NCBI RefSeq assembly: GCF_001277215.2
Contig: NZ_CP013942.1
Location: 1 to 52,622, forward strand
Reading direction: 5' to 3'
Source of the DNA: Cronobacter malonaticus LMG 23826
Lineage (GTDB): Bacteria; Pseudomonadota; Gammaproteobacteria; Enterobacterales; Enterobacteriaceae
DNA: 52,622 nt
Position 1 is the first letter of the stretch; every line of letters starts with the position of its first letter. A program made the translations under genes and the position numbers. Below the pieces are notes generated by a model, which did not search any database, was not told the DNA's origin, and was given only the letters and a program-made list of their open reading frames with translations. Of this stretch, positions 8,169 to 15,967 are shown one piece after another.

Positions 8169-8207
8169 CCCAAAAGCAGGCTGGTAGCCTGTGAAGGATT
8201 ATAACGC

Positions 8208-8261
8208 ATGCATTACATAACACAACACCCGGCCGCCATAAGAAAAGGCCGGCGTGAATGA
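8208..8261 (+). CDS. RepA leader peptide (Tap/RepY-like), translationally coupled to repA
   Basis: A 17-codon frame (MHYITQHPAAIRKGRRE) has AAGGA 9 bases upstream and stops at TGA 8259-8261, overlapping the repA GTG start at 8254. It runs through a stem, CCGGCC (8229-8234) with GGCCGG (8247-8252), that covers the repA ribosome site. As in R1 tap and ColIb-P9 repY, ribosomes finishing this peptide should open the stem and start RepA. The peptide sequence is unlikely to matter. Confidence 0.65.
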   Translation: MHYITQHPAAIRKGRRE

Positions 8262-9165
8262 TAATCTGATCCCCCGCGCCGACCGGCGCCACCGTGGCAT
8301 CCATTCCACGGCCTGCAAATGTCCTGACCCGGTTTACCTGCGTCCGGCACACTACAAACCCCTGAGTGGTGAACACGGCCGCGCGCTGCGTAATCTTATG
8401 CTGCACGATCGTAAAACGGGTCACTGGCAGGTACGCCGTCGCGTGTCTGCCGATATTCGCTTTGTGATACTGCGTTATGCCTGCGGCCGCAAACGCGCCC
8501 TTCGCCCGGAGATGCGCCGCCTGATCGATGCCCTGTTTGTGGTGTTCGTTAACGCGGCAGACCTGGCCACCGATATCATCACGCTTAATGTCTCCAGACT
8601 GGCGGAAGCCCTGAGCCCGCGTGACGAGAACGGCACCATCATCCGTGAAAAGGCGGTGACCGTTTCCCGTGTGTCCCGGGCCATACGGCTGCTCTGCCTG
8701 TTCGGCGTCATCGATGCGCCGGCGACCGAGTGGGACCTGATGAACGGCTGTCGTTTCCCGAAACATGTCCTGCTCACCGAGGCGGGCTGGCAGCTGACCG
8801 GCATTAACATGGACAGGCTTCGCGCCGAGCAGGAAGCGCGCCGGCAGGCCATCCGCGACGGTATGCTGCAGCCAGGCGAAACCCTGAGCCTGAAGGCTGC
8901 CCGCCGCCGCTGGTATGAAAGCTGCCGCAACCGGACTGTCCTGAGTCGCCGCACGCGTGCGCTGGAAGGCAAACAGCGACGTCGTCTGGAGCAGCTGCCG
9001 TTCGATGAGCGCAAGCGCCAGGTGGCAGAGCGCCTCTACCGCAGCCTCGGGGAGCGTGCCGGCATGGTCTCATCACAGCAGTTTGAAAAGATGGTCTGGC
9101 AGCAGCTCTATCAGCTCGAACTGGTGAATCTGGACGCACCGGCCGCGGCGCCACCTCTCCACTGA
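8254..9165 (+). CDS. repA: IncFII/I-complex-type replication initiator RepA
   Basis: This 303-residue initiator starts at GTG, overlapping the leader peptide stop, with AAAAGG upstream partly locked in a stem. Family stretches include SADIRFVILRYACGRKRALRPEMRRLIDAL and TVSRVSRAIRLLCLFGVI, followed by a very basic C-terminal half. RepA of this type acts in cis at an origin downstream, and a perfect DnaA box lies 140 bp past the stop. It differs strongly from R1 RepA and looks like the RepA of the pECLA-like IncFII branch; that assignment is from memory. Expression is set by antisense RNA and leader coupling. Confidence 0.85.
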   Translation: MNDNLIPRADRRHRGIHSTACKCPDPVYLRPAHYKPLSGEHGRALRNLMLHDRKTGHWQVRRRVSADIRFVILRYACGRKRALRPEMRRLIDALFVVFVNAADLATDIITLNVSRLAEALSPRDENGTIIREKAVTVSRVSRAIRLLCLFGVIDAPATEWDLMNGCRFPKHVLLTEAGWQLTGINMDRLRAEQEARRQAIRDGMLQPGETLSLKAARRRWYESCRNRTVLSRRTRALEGKQRRRLEQLPFDERKRQVAERLYRSLGERAGMVSSQQFEKMVWQQLYQLELVNLDAPAAAPPLH

Positions 9166-9330
9166 CCCCGCTTTTTGATTCTCCGCTTTGCTGCGGAGGC
9201 TTCCCCACGTCCGCACACTTTCACTGCACAAAAAACACCCGAACGTTATGGCCGTCGTTACCCGTTCCGGCGGAATTATCCCGCCGGCCGCAGCGCAGAT
9301 GATGTTATCCACACTTATCCGCAAACAGGA
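9166..9330. other. Probable oriR of the RepA replicon
   Basis: Just after repA an inverted repeat CTCCGC/GCGGAG (about 9181-9198) could be the CIS-type transcription stop that loads RepA. A perfect DnaA box, TTATCCACA, follows at 9305-9313. Spacing and order (repA, CIS, DnaA box) match IncFII origins. Confidence 0.6.
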
Positions 9331-9850
9331 AAAAGGGTTTAGCTGCAACCAGCTTCGTGTTAGGCGCAATTCAATCAGGGGTTTCACCCCTTACTTATAT
9401 TCATAAGAGAACCCTTATTTCAGCCCACTTATCCCGTGGATAACGGGGAAAACCAGAAGTAGCTCCCTGCGCTGCGCGCCGGGCACGGGACCGGTGCACA
9501 GCAGCAGGTTTAGTTACAACACACAAAGCAATTAAGTAGTTTATGCCCCGGCGGCACCATCGCCGTTCTGAAACCACGGTGCCGCGTCCGGCCACGCTGA
9601 AACCCTCGCGCCGTACCTGAATGCAGGGAGCCCGCATCCACCCACTAAAAAGCCGCGCCCGCCCCGGGCCGGAGGCCCGGAACAGGAGCCGCTTTAGCGA
9701 ATGTTGTAACTACGCCGCTAAGCGGCCCCTGAAGGGCCCGCCAAGCCGGAGATACGGCCGGACTACGTCCGCCCCACTCCGAAGGCGCAGGGAGGCGTTT
9801 ACGTGGTTTTAAAGGGGTTTATGGCCTGGCAGGACGGGGGGGGGGCTTGT
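9331..9850. other. Post-origin noncoding region
   Basis: No gene is supported. The DNA is GC-rich with many short inverted repeats (CCCCGGGCCGGAGGCCCGG around 9662-9680) and a run of ten G at 9836-9845. It resembles the repA4 region downstream of IncFII origins, which is usually degenerate. Confidence 0.4.
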
Positions 9851-9937
9851 GGCATATGACAGTAAGCAGGGCCCGGCGGTTTGAAGGCAGCGCCATATGG
9901 AAGGTCTGTGAGCCGCCTTTTATGCCCTTCGGGCATG
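9851..9937 (+). repeat. 87-bp structured element, copy A
   Basis: It matches copy B (11416-11502) over exactly 87 bp with no gaps, about 71 identities. Twelve of the 16 differences fall in an 18-bp centre. GGCGGTTTG can pair with TGAGCCGCC across that centre, and a second hairpin, ATGCCC-TTC-GGGCAT (9923-9937), closes the right side. It lies 125 bp upstream of the DUF4225 gene. Confidence 0.85.
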
Positions 9938-10061
9938 TTTATCGGGCGCAGAGGCCGCTGTCTTCATGAAGAATTCGATCATCCAGACGATTCAGATCGC
10001 GCAAAGTTGAAAATTTCATGTCCGGGGATATGCTGTGAGAAGGCATCAATAAGGACATAAA

Positions 10062-10865
10062 ATGGACACGCTCCTGTTCCCCGGTCAGAACCGCCGTGCA
10101 TGGTCTGATACCATGATTAACCTTGAAGCACGGAAACTCGTTAATACCGCAAATACCGTGGCGTCCATGCATCTGCATGACGGACTTTCGCGGCTGCAGT
10201 TTGTTGACGAGATCAAGTCAGTCATCATGAATCAGTTTGAAGCGGCAAGACGCGCAAAAACAGATGATGAGTGTATGGCCTGCATTAAAACGCTTCGTGC
10301 AGAAAATGACAGCCTTCTTGAGCAATCCCGGGCGCTGAAATCTGGTTACGCAAAGCTCTATGCCGAGGTAAAAGTCGTCAAGGAAGAAAACAAAATCATC
10401 GGTTACATCATTTCCGGGGTGGACGTCGTCATCGGCGGTATTGCGATTTTCGGCGGGATTACGATGATGGCCACCATGACACCGATGGGCGTGATTGCCG
10501 GGGCAATCATTATTGTGAATGGCGTTAACACCATTACCAAGGCAGCAGCCCGCACTTTACTTGATGATAAAAAGACAGAAGGTATTTTCGCTGACGGCTC
10601 TATGGAAGTTGCTGAGTTCCTGGGGTTCAGTCGTCAGCAGGGGCTGGGTGCCTATAAAGCCGTCACTCTCGTCAGTGACGTTTATGGCATGTACGGGCTT
10701 CGATTAAGGCCAGAGGTGCAGCGCCTCTGGTACTGGACAAGACCCGACTTTTTCAGAAAGGTCTCCAAAACCTCACGTCCGATGATGGCTCTGAATATCG
10801 CTGGATGGGGGCTTACCGCCAGCGTTGCGGTAAATTTATTATCTATCGATCCCGGCGAGAAATAA
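10062..10865 (+). CDS. DUF4225-family protein with glycine-rich hydrophobic hairpin
   Basis: The 267-residue protein matches DUF4225 proteins known from enterobacterial plasmids and genomes; their function is not established. Residues about 1-110 are helical and charged, including a possible coiled coil ending KVVKEEN. Residues about 113-160 are a glycine-rich hydrophobic pair of segments (IIGYIISGVDVVIGGIAIFGG, then MGVIAGAIIIVNGVN). The C-terminal third is soluble-looking apart from a last weak hydrophobic segment. AAGGA lies 7 bases before ATG. It ends tail-to-tail with a small membrane protein gene, overlapping it by 23 bp. A hydrophobic hairpin plus a convergent membrane protein recalls pore-forming colicins and immunity proteins, but that is inference. 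Confidence 0.8.
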   Translation: MDTLLFPGQNRRAWSDTMINLEARKLVNTANTVASMHLHDGLSRLQFVDEIKSVIMNQFEAARRAKTDDECMACIKTLRAENDSLLEQSRALKSGYAKLYAEVKVVKEENKIIGYIISGVDVVIGGIAIFGGITMMATMTPMGVIAGAIIIVNGVNTITKAAARTLLDDKKTEGIFADGSMEVAEFLGFSRQQGLGAYKAVTLVSDVYGMYGLRLRPEVQRLWYWTRPDFFRKVSKTSRPMMALNIAGWGLTASVAVNLLSIDPGEK

Positions 10866-11166
10866 ATTTCTCCAGCCGGCGGGCTTTCATACCAAGAGAA
10901 GGTGGAAACGTTGCCCATACAATTACCAGCGCTATAACAGCACTCACACCACCTGAAACAATATGGGTACGGTTGCCGGCAAGCAGTACACATAGCATTA
11001 CCAGTATCAGGCCCACCGTTACCCATACTGAAACCCGAAAGCGACGGGAAAGCGCAGAGATGAGCGCGTCCATAGTGCCTCCTCCATGAGAGACCCGACT
11101 CTTCAGGTTTTCAACATCGCGTTCACTAAAGCCTGCGTTATATAAGTCTTTCTCACTGATGATCAT
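10843..11166 (-). CDS. Small two-helix membrane protein, possible immunity partner
   Basis: The 107-residue protein has two clear membrane segments, about residues 47-63 (VWVTVGLILVMLCVLLA) and 71-86 (VSGGVSAVIALVIVWA), a charged N-terminus of about 45 residues and a basic tail. GGGAG lies 7 bases before ATG 11166. It converges on and overlaps the end of the DUF4225 gene, the layout of pore-forming colicin immunity genes. I know no family assignment. Alternatively it is an unrelated small membrane protein. Confidence 0.65.
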   Translation of the reverse strand: MIISEKDLYNAGFSERDVENLKSRVSHGGGTMDALISALSRRFRVSVWVTVGLILVMLCVLLAGNRTHIVSGGVSAVIALVIVWATFPPSLGMKARRLEKFISRRDR

Positions 11167-11415
11167 AATCTTCTCCCTTTCCGGATAAAATTATATACAG
11201 GCTTGACGCGTAACGGTACGGATTCCGTAAATGTTTACATTGCTTCTCACCCTGCCCGCAGCTGGCTGAACTCTTGACCGCGCTGTATGAAACTCTGACC
11301 CAGTTTTCACCCGGACACCCAATGCATGCACGGGAACCATCAAGATGAGTAGTAAGAGGCCAGCTCAGCGGGATAATGCTTATTAACATAATAAGTTGCT
11401 AACTTAAGTGGCTAA

Positions 11416-11502
11416 GGCATATGAAATGAAGCAGGGCCCGGTGGTTTGAAGGCAGCTTCTTCCTGGGGGAAAATGAGCCGCCTTTTATGCCCTTCGGGCA
11501 TG
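11416..11502 (+). repeat. 87-bp structured element, copy B
   Basis: Second copy of the element at 9851-9937. The left arm GGTGG keeps pairing with CCGCC through a G-U pair where copy A has GGCGG. The centre is unrelated in sequence but again self-complementary (TTCC with GGGAA). The right hairpin ATGCCC-TTC-GGGCAT is identical. It ends 46 bp past the stop of the minus-strand gene at 11548, so it could also be a 3'-end structure. Confidence 0.85.
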
Positions 11503-11547
11503 ATAATAACCGGTGTCTGAACATGGGGATGAGATGTACCAGCTGAC

Positions 11548-11691
11548 TTATTTTCTTTTCGGGGGCGCATTACCTCTGTCGCGACCGGAGGGGTTACCTG
11601 TTGTGCTTGGCCAGTTCCCGCCCTGTCCCGGATGGCTTGATGGACCGCGGCCACCCGTTTTCGTTGTGCCTGAATTGCCGGATTTTGACAT
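11548..11691 (-). CDS. Gly/Ser/Pro/Thr-rich 47-residue protein
   Basis: The short protein starts MSKSGNSGTTKTGGRG and ends PPKRK. It is almost free of hydrophobic residues and is probably disordered. ATG 11691 is chosen because AAGGA stands 8 bases upstream; an earlier in-frame start lacks a site. I have a general memory of similar glycine-serine-rich small proteins on enterobacterial plasmids without assigned function. The composition resembles linker or glycine-rich bacteriocin N-terminal regions, but nothing proves that. One 87-bp element lies just downstream. Confidence 0.55.
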   Translation of the reverse strand: MSKSGNSGTTKTGGRGPSSHPGQGGNWPSTTGNPSGRDRGNAPPKRK

Positions 11692-11855
11692 TGTTTCTTT
11701 CCTTATAATTGTTTGTTTGTCTGCGTTCACGACATGTCGGTAACTTTCACTATTTCATTTTGTCATAACGAGCCCGTGTCGTATGGTTAGTGCATATTAC
11801 GCTGGCCTGTTAGAAAGCTTAACAGGTATGAATTTAATCTTATGAAAAGTAATTA

Positions 11856-12596
11856 ATGATGAGAATACATAAACTTTCGAAAGCTTTCGATAAGACTGGA
11901 CAGGTTGAATGGCCATGCCCGGCCTGTGGGCAGCTGACTCTGGAAATAATTCAAGAATCTCTCTATGAGGCACCTACCTCTGAGAACCGGGGAATGCAGG
12001 ACGAGTTGTGGTTTGAGGCTGATATGTATTCTGGTGTATTTTGTTGTATGGCAAAATGCTCGCGATCCCAATGTCGGGAAGTTGTGTGCTGCTCTGGTAT
12101 AAGCCGTTATGAATCTGGCTGGGAACATGAAAAGGGTACGGTATACTGGCAGGTATTCAAGCCCGTCAACTTTGTGCCAGCGCTTAACCCTTTCACAATT
12201 AAAGTTGAATGTCCGGAAGAAATCTCAGAACCGCTTGCTGCATCATTTTCGGTTTACCTGGCGCAGCCGGGTTCGGCGGCCAACCTGATTCGGATTACTG
12301 TCGAGCGTTTGCTGACAGCTATCGGCGTTCCTGAACGGAATGACAAAGGCAAAAGGATTGTTCTACATGAGCGACTCGAAAAGCATCTGCCCGACAACTA
12401 TTCAGACTATGCCAGCCCGTTAATGGCGATTAAATTTCTCGGTAATGCCGGCAGTCATACACTCGACGAAGTTAAAGTAAGAGATATCGAGGATGCATTT
12501 GAGATAATGGAGTATGTTGTGAACGACATTTTCTCAAAGCGTAAAGAATCCATAGAAGTGCTGACCAAAAGACTTAATCAGAGATTCGGAAAGTAA
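11856..12596 (+). CDS. DUF4145 domain protein with N-terminal zinc-finger-like cysteines
   Basis: The 246-residue protein has a CPAC motif near residue 21 and two further cysteine groups near residues 63-80 (FCCMAKCSRSQC, VVCC), suggesting a zinc-binding N-terminal part. The C-terminal half carries the DUF4145 signature: RLLTAIGV, a central LHERLEKHLPD, then IKFLGNAGSHT and EIMEYVVNDIF. DUF4145 occurs in proteins linked to restriction and phage defence, but also alone. No clear ribosome site precedes ATG 11856, and its upstream DNA is AT-rich. It stands alone between unknown genes; its role is unknown. Confidence 0.75.
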   Translation: MMRIHKLSKAFDKTGQVEWPCPACGQLTLEIIQESLYEAPTSENRGMQDELWFEADMYSGVFCCMAKCSRSQCREVVCCSGISRYESGWEHEKGTVYWQVFKPVNFVPALNPFTIKVECPEEISEPLAASFSVYLAQPGSAANLIRITVERLLTAIGVPERNDKGKRIVLHERLEKHLPDNYSDYASPLMAIKFLGNAGSHTLDEVKVRDIEDAFEIMEYVVNDIFSKRKESIEVLTKRLNQRFGK

Positions 12597-12719
12597 ATGT
12601 ACATGCAGTCTGTCCGGGATAGAAGCCAGATCTGAGAAGGGGGTACGGTATATCTAACCGCCACACATCAACCCCATAAGAGATGGAGGGTAAGCTGACG
12701 CACCCCAATCAGTATGCAC

Positions 12720-12750
12720 ATTAACTTATTAACTTATTAACTTATTAATA
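12720..12750 (+). repeat. Short tandem repeat, 8-bp unit
   Basis: TAACTTAT is repeated three times and a partial fourth copy follows, in the gap between the DUF4145 gene and the next leftward gene. It is a candidate slippage site or spacing element. Confidence 0.6.
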
Positions 12751-12788
12751 AAGTAAGAGCATTTACCTTCAGACATCCCGACAGGCAA

Positions 12789-13016
12789 TCATCGTAGCTT
12801 TAATATCTCAGACGTGAGGTGCAGAAGTCTTGCTGCATCGGGATTATTTTGATGTTTTGTAAGGCTCAGCCACAGTTCAAGAGTTCCACACGCCGCTGCA
12901 TAACATGCCTCCTTTTTCTCAGGCAATTCTCGTACTGAGGCTGCGTATTCAGTAATAAGCCGCTCGGTTTCATTAGTCACTGTTTCATACGTGAAGACAA
13001 CGTCATCGCTTCGCAT
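12789..13016 (-). CDS. Small hypothetical protein downstream of traX
   Basis: The 75-residue soluble protein is rich in acidic and helical residues (VTNETERLITEYAASVREL), with a cysteine pair in CYAAACGTLELWL. AAGG lies about 9 bases before ATG 13016. It follows traX on the same strand after about 57 bp and may be cotranscribed. I do not recognise a family. Confidence 0.5.
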   Translation of the reverse strand: MRSDDVVFTYETVTNETERLITEYAASVRELPEKKEACYAAACGTLELWLSLTKHQNNPDAARLLHLTSEILKLR

Positions 13017-13073
13017 CAGATCGCCTTTTTAATGGTTTATCAGGCCTGTAGAGAACAGGCAGACCTCTTCTGT

Positions 13074-13868
13074 TTAAACAAAATACACTATCGTTCCGGC
13101 GAGCAGGAGATGCCCCGCATAAACCGGATAAAAGAACCGGGCCGGAAGCCAGCGCCGGTGTTTGTCCGCCATGAGCTGCTGTGCGGCAGTCACGACCATC
13201 CAGGGAAAAAGACACGTCGGTAACGTGGCAAACACAAGTGTCGCCACAGGCATGGTGGCAAGATGTGAGGCGCCGTTGAGGGTTACCAGCGACAGGAAAA
13301 CTGCCCAGCCGGCACAGTACCGAACCTGCGCTGATGCGCTGCCGGCGATTACAGCCAGCCCCACCGTCAGAATTTCGCCCTGCAGACCATAGCTTGCCGG
13401 CGACAATGGCCAGGCAAGTACCGCCAGCAGAGCTGTACCTGCGGCGAGGCCACAGGTTCCGGACTGTCGGTGCCAGGCCAGGAGTTGTGTTGTGCCGGCA
13501 AATACGAAGAGAATATTCAGCGCGTACCACGGATCGAGTTGGCGAAATGCCAGCATGAATACCGGCTGGGTTACTACTGCCCACAGCCATAACCGGTTTG
13601 CCTGAAACTGCAGACGTTCCGGCTTCCTGTTTACGTTGATGGCCCAGATCAGACTGAACAACGGGAAGGCCGCTCTGCCGAGCGCATACAGTTCCGGCCG
13701 CAGCGGGCTCAGAAACAGCGTGTTGAAGTGATCGAGGAGCATGGCCAGCATCGCCAGGAGTTTCACCAAATCCACTGCTCCGGGATTCAGCAGTGTCATT
13801 CGCTGCAGTGCTCTGAAAGGAATTTTGTGAATGGTTGACAGTACCTTCAAACGTATTCTCCTGCTCAC
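13074..13868 (-). CDS. traX: TraX-family membrane acetyltransferase
   Basis: TraX acetylates the N-terminus of F pilin. The protein has eight or more hydrophobic segments and the family features: DLVKLLAMLAMLLDH near the start, ALGRAAFPLFSLIWA, and WYALNILFVFAG. The start is ambiguous. GTG 13868 gives 264 residues, TTG 13850 has the best ribosome site (AGGAG 6-7 bases upstream), and ATG 13799 begins where family similarity begins. Because pilin is broken here, TraX has no partner on this DNA, so it is probably a leftover. It is separated from the other tra remnants by the RepA replicon. Confidence 0.82.
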   Translation of the reverse strand: MSRRIRLKVLSTIHKIPFRALQRMTLLNPGAVDLVKLLAMLAMLLDHFNTLFLSPLRPELYALGRAAFPLFSLIWAINVNRKPERLQFQANRLWLWAVVTQPVFMLAFRQLDPWYALNILFVFAGTTQLLAWHRQSGTCGLAAGTALLAVLAWPLSPASYGLQGEILTVGLAVIAGSASAQVRYCAGWAVFLSLVTLNGASHLATMPVATLVFATLPTCLFPWMVVTAAQQLMADKHRRWLPARFFYPVYAGHLLLAGTIVYFV

Positions 13869-14221
13869 TGCGACAGGCAGTGTAAATATAACTCTGCACC
13901 CAGTTCCAGAATATCCGCCCGGTGCATGCCGGCACTCGTATATATGCCTTTTCCATTATTTTTCTGGCCGCAAATTCTGATTTATCGCGAAGGATCAGCA
14001 TAGCCTGAATTTTGTTTTTCTGCGAAAGATAAATACTGAAAAGATGAAAATCGTTCATAACCTGGAGCCGATAAAATAATTAACAAGAGCTTTGCTTGTT
14101 ATCGGCAATGGAACTATTTACTTTACAGGTAATACCGCAATAAAACCATCAAATAAGTTCGGGCGATCTATTTTTGTGCATAATGCTGGCCGGGTAACGC
14201 CGCCAGTATGAAGGAGTAATA

Positions 14222-14344
14222 ATGAGGCTCCATTTTCCACTGAACGTATATTGTAAATATCATTCGGTCTCTTTTTTTTGCAGCGATCGTTCGATGAAAA
14301 AATTAATATTGTCTGGCAGTAATGAGACCTTTGATAATATTTAA
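14222..14344 (+). CDS. Possible 40-residue small protein
   Basis: The start has a very good ribosome site (AAGGAG, 5 bases, ATG), and a promoter-like TTTTTG/CATAAT pattern lies upstream (about 14170-14185). The peptide is mildly hydrophobic and basic in the middle (FFCSDRSMKKLIL), with two cysteines. It is convergent with, and its last 42 bp are antisense to, the end of the leftward gene at 14303. It may be a small protein or part of a regulatory RNA. I recognise no family. Confidence 0.4.
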   Translation: MRLHFPLNVYCKYHSVSFFCSDRSMKKLILSGSNETFDNI

Positions 14345-14962
14345 CGCATAACTAATGTTCAGTGTTGTCATGTTTGCGTTCAACTGTGACAGCATGCCAG
14401 CGTTGCTTGCAGCAACATACGTTTGCAGCGGTCCGGTATACTTCTTTGACGTCACCACTGTCAGCTGCACCGGAGCAGAATCCAGAGCGTCAAGCCCCGT
14501 AACGATGTCTTTCTCCGCTGCGCTGATATACACCGGCGAGCCGGCAATAACAAAGTTGTCGCCCGGATATGTGTGCATCAGCTCCGCTATCGAGGCGCAG
14601 CGACCGGGAAACGGTGGCTGCGTCGTCAGACTTTTCCATACGGCGGCAGGCGCATGCGTCATGGCATGGAATGTCGCCTCATAGGGCAACGCCGGATCGG
14701 TGGCATGCCGCAATCCCAGACCTGCGGATATCACCCACAACTCGGTTTCTGGCCAGCATGTCATTGCCGACACAGCCCGTTTCCAGTGTGTGCCGCGGTA
14801 GAGTTCTCTGGTTGTGAATTTCGCGGCGCTGCTTTCACTGTTCAGCAGAGCCCGCCAGGTTGCCATTGCGGCGCTGAGATCGGTGTTGTGATAAGGAAAC
14901 ACCCTGCTTCCCGGCGCAGCTGCTTTACTGCTGCTGCACGTCGTGATGAGATGTATGGCCAT
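14303..14962 (-). CDS. Uncharacterised protein with DUF6884/YaaA-like motif pattern
   Basis: The 219-residue protein starts MAIHLITTCSSSK, and GGTGG about 9 bases upstream supports ATG 14962. A central block, LWVISAGLGL followed by LPYEATF, resembles the SAG-x-GL and Y-x-ATF pattern of DUF6884 and YaaA-like proteins, some of which lie near nucleotide- or deazaguanine-related genes. Later FVIAGSPVYI and VTSKKYTGPL look like a second strand pair of the same fold. The function is unknown. It follows the gene at 15005 by about 40 bp on the same strand and may be the last gene of a vapBC-led operon. Confidence 0.6.
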   Translation of the reverse strand: MAIHLITTCSSSKAAAPGSRVFPYHNTDLSAAMATWRALLNSESSAAKFTTRELYRGTHWKRAVSAMTCWPETELWVISAGLGLRHATDPALPYEATFHAMTHAPAAVWKSLTTQPPFPGRCASIAELMHTYPGDNFVIAGSPVYISAAEKDIVTGLDALDSAPVQLTVVTSKKYTGPLQTYVAASNAGMLSQLNANMTTLNISYALNIIKGLITARQY

Positions 14963-15004
14963 GTCATATTCCACCGATGCGCGAGCCGTTGCCGGGCACA
15001 CGCA

Positions 15005-15502
15005 TCAGCTCTCCTGGTACGTTTGTACCTTTTCCAGCTGCTGTGCATGTTTTTCACGGATCTCCTTCGCGGCAGGCTGCCAGCGTTTCGCCCACTCTTC
15101 ATCCAGACGCCCTTCACTCACAATTTTCAACGCGATGGCGTAAGGCGTGCGGCCCTGCTTCTCAGACAGCCACAGCACCTGGTTATCGATTTCTTCGTCC
15201 GGAATGCCATCGATGATGCCATGTATCAAATCGAGATCTTCACTGGCCCAGGGCTTTCCGCTACGCGGAAACACCAGGTCGGGTTCACGTGGTTTTTTAG
15301 GCGGCTTTTCGGCCTTCGCCTGTTTGCGTGCTTCTTTTTCTGCCGTAGCCTGACGTATCCGCTCGTTAAGACCTCCGATCGTGGCCACGGTCATGACCAT
15401 ATTTTCACGCTGTTCCCGCGTCAGCAGACCATCCTCACAGATAAGATCATTGAGGGTGGAGAGCAGCGTGTTAATCCGCGTCTCCGTGAGTTTTACGCCC
15501 AT
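15005..15502 (-). CDS. Uncharacterised basic protein with SANT/HTH-like segment
   Basis: The 165-residue protein has a helical N-terminal part, a lysine/proline-rich linker (KAEKPPKKPREP, about residues 63-74), then a segment resembling SANT/Myb-like helix-turn-helices: SGKPWASEDLDLIHGIIDG and GRTPYAIALKIVSEGRL. A DNA-binding role is plausible but not shown. It begins about 48 bp after vapC and ends about 42 bp before the gene at 14303, all on the minus strand. Confidence 0.55.
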   Translation of the reverse strand: MGVKLTETRINTLLSTLNDLICEDGLLTREQRENMVMTVATIGGLNERIRQATAEKEARKQAKAEKPPKKPREPDLVFPRSGKPWASEDLDLIHGIIDGIPDEEIDNQVLWLSEKQGRTPYAIALKIVSEGRLDEEWAKRWQPAAKEIREKHAQQLEKVQTYQES

Positions 15503-15550
15503 ATCAGCCTGTCCTTTTCATTTACCGGCTGCCCTCAGCGGCAGCTCGGG

Positions 15551-15967
15551 TTATTTCGTCCAGTCTTCCAGCATCAGTCCCGGAACACGTTCAAATTCAC
15601 GCACATTATTGGTAACCAGTACGGCGCCGGCTGCAATGGCATGCCCGGCAATCGCCGTATCATTCGGACCTATCGGGGTGCCGGCCGCGGTCAGCGCCGC
15701 CTTGATTTCTGTGGTCGCGTCCACCGCGGCCCGGTCCCACGCCAGAACGGCATCAAGCCGCGCACAGAATGCCTCAACCAGCACCGCGTGACGCGGGGAG
15801 GCTTTTTTGCCGATGGCACCGAACCGCATTTCGGCATAGGTAATGGCTGAGACGACAATCCGGTGTCCCCGCAGTACCGTCTGCTCCAGCTGCTTCAGTA
15901 CCGCTTCGGGCTGTTCACGCATGATGAATGAACAGATATTGGTATCGAGCATATAGGTCTTTTTCAC
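15551..15967 (-). CDS. vapC: VapC/MvpT-type PIN-domain toxin
   Basis: The 138-residue PIN-domain RNase of the VapC family cleaves initiator tRNA in related enterobacterial plasmid systems. Acidic catalytic residues are visible: D8 in MLDTNICSF, the E of SAITYAEMRFG, and the D of GPNDTAIAGHA, followed by LVTNNVREFERV. Its ATG overlaps the vapB stop by 4 bases (ATGA), so synthesis is coupled. It is intact and full length. Confidence 0.95.
   Translation of the reverse strand: MKKTYMLDTNICSFIMREQPEAVLKQLEQTVLRGHRIVVSAITYAEMRFGAIGKKASPRHAVLVEAFCARLDAVLAWDRAAVDATTEIKAALTAAGTPIGPNDTAIAGHAIAAGAVLVTNNVREFERVPGLMLEDWTK

Noticed and set aside
8161..8766. 201-codon minus-strand frame over repA
   Set aside because: Antisense shadow of repA; the region is explained by repA and its control hairpins.
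14573..15850. 425-codon plus-strand frame
   Set aside because: It is antisense to three supported minus-strand genes, has very skewed composition and no family resemblance.
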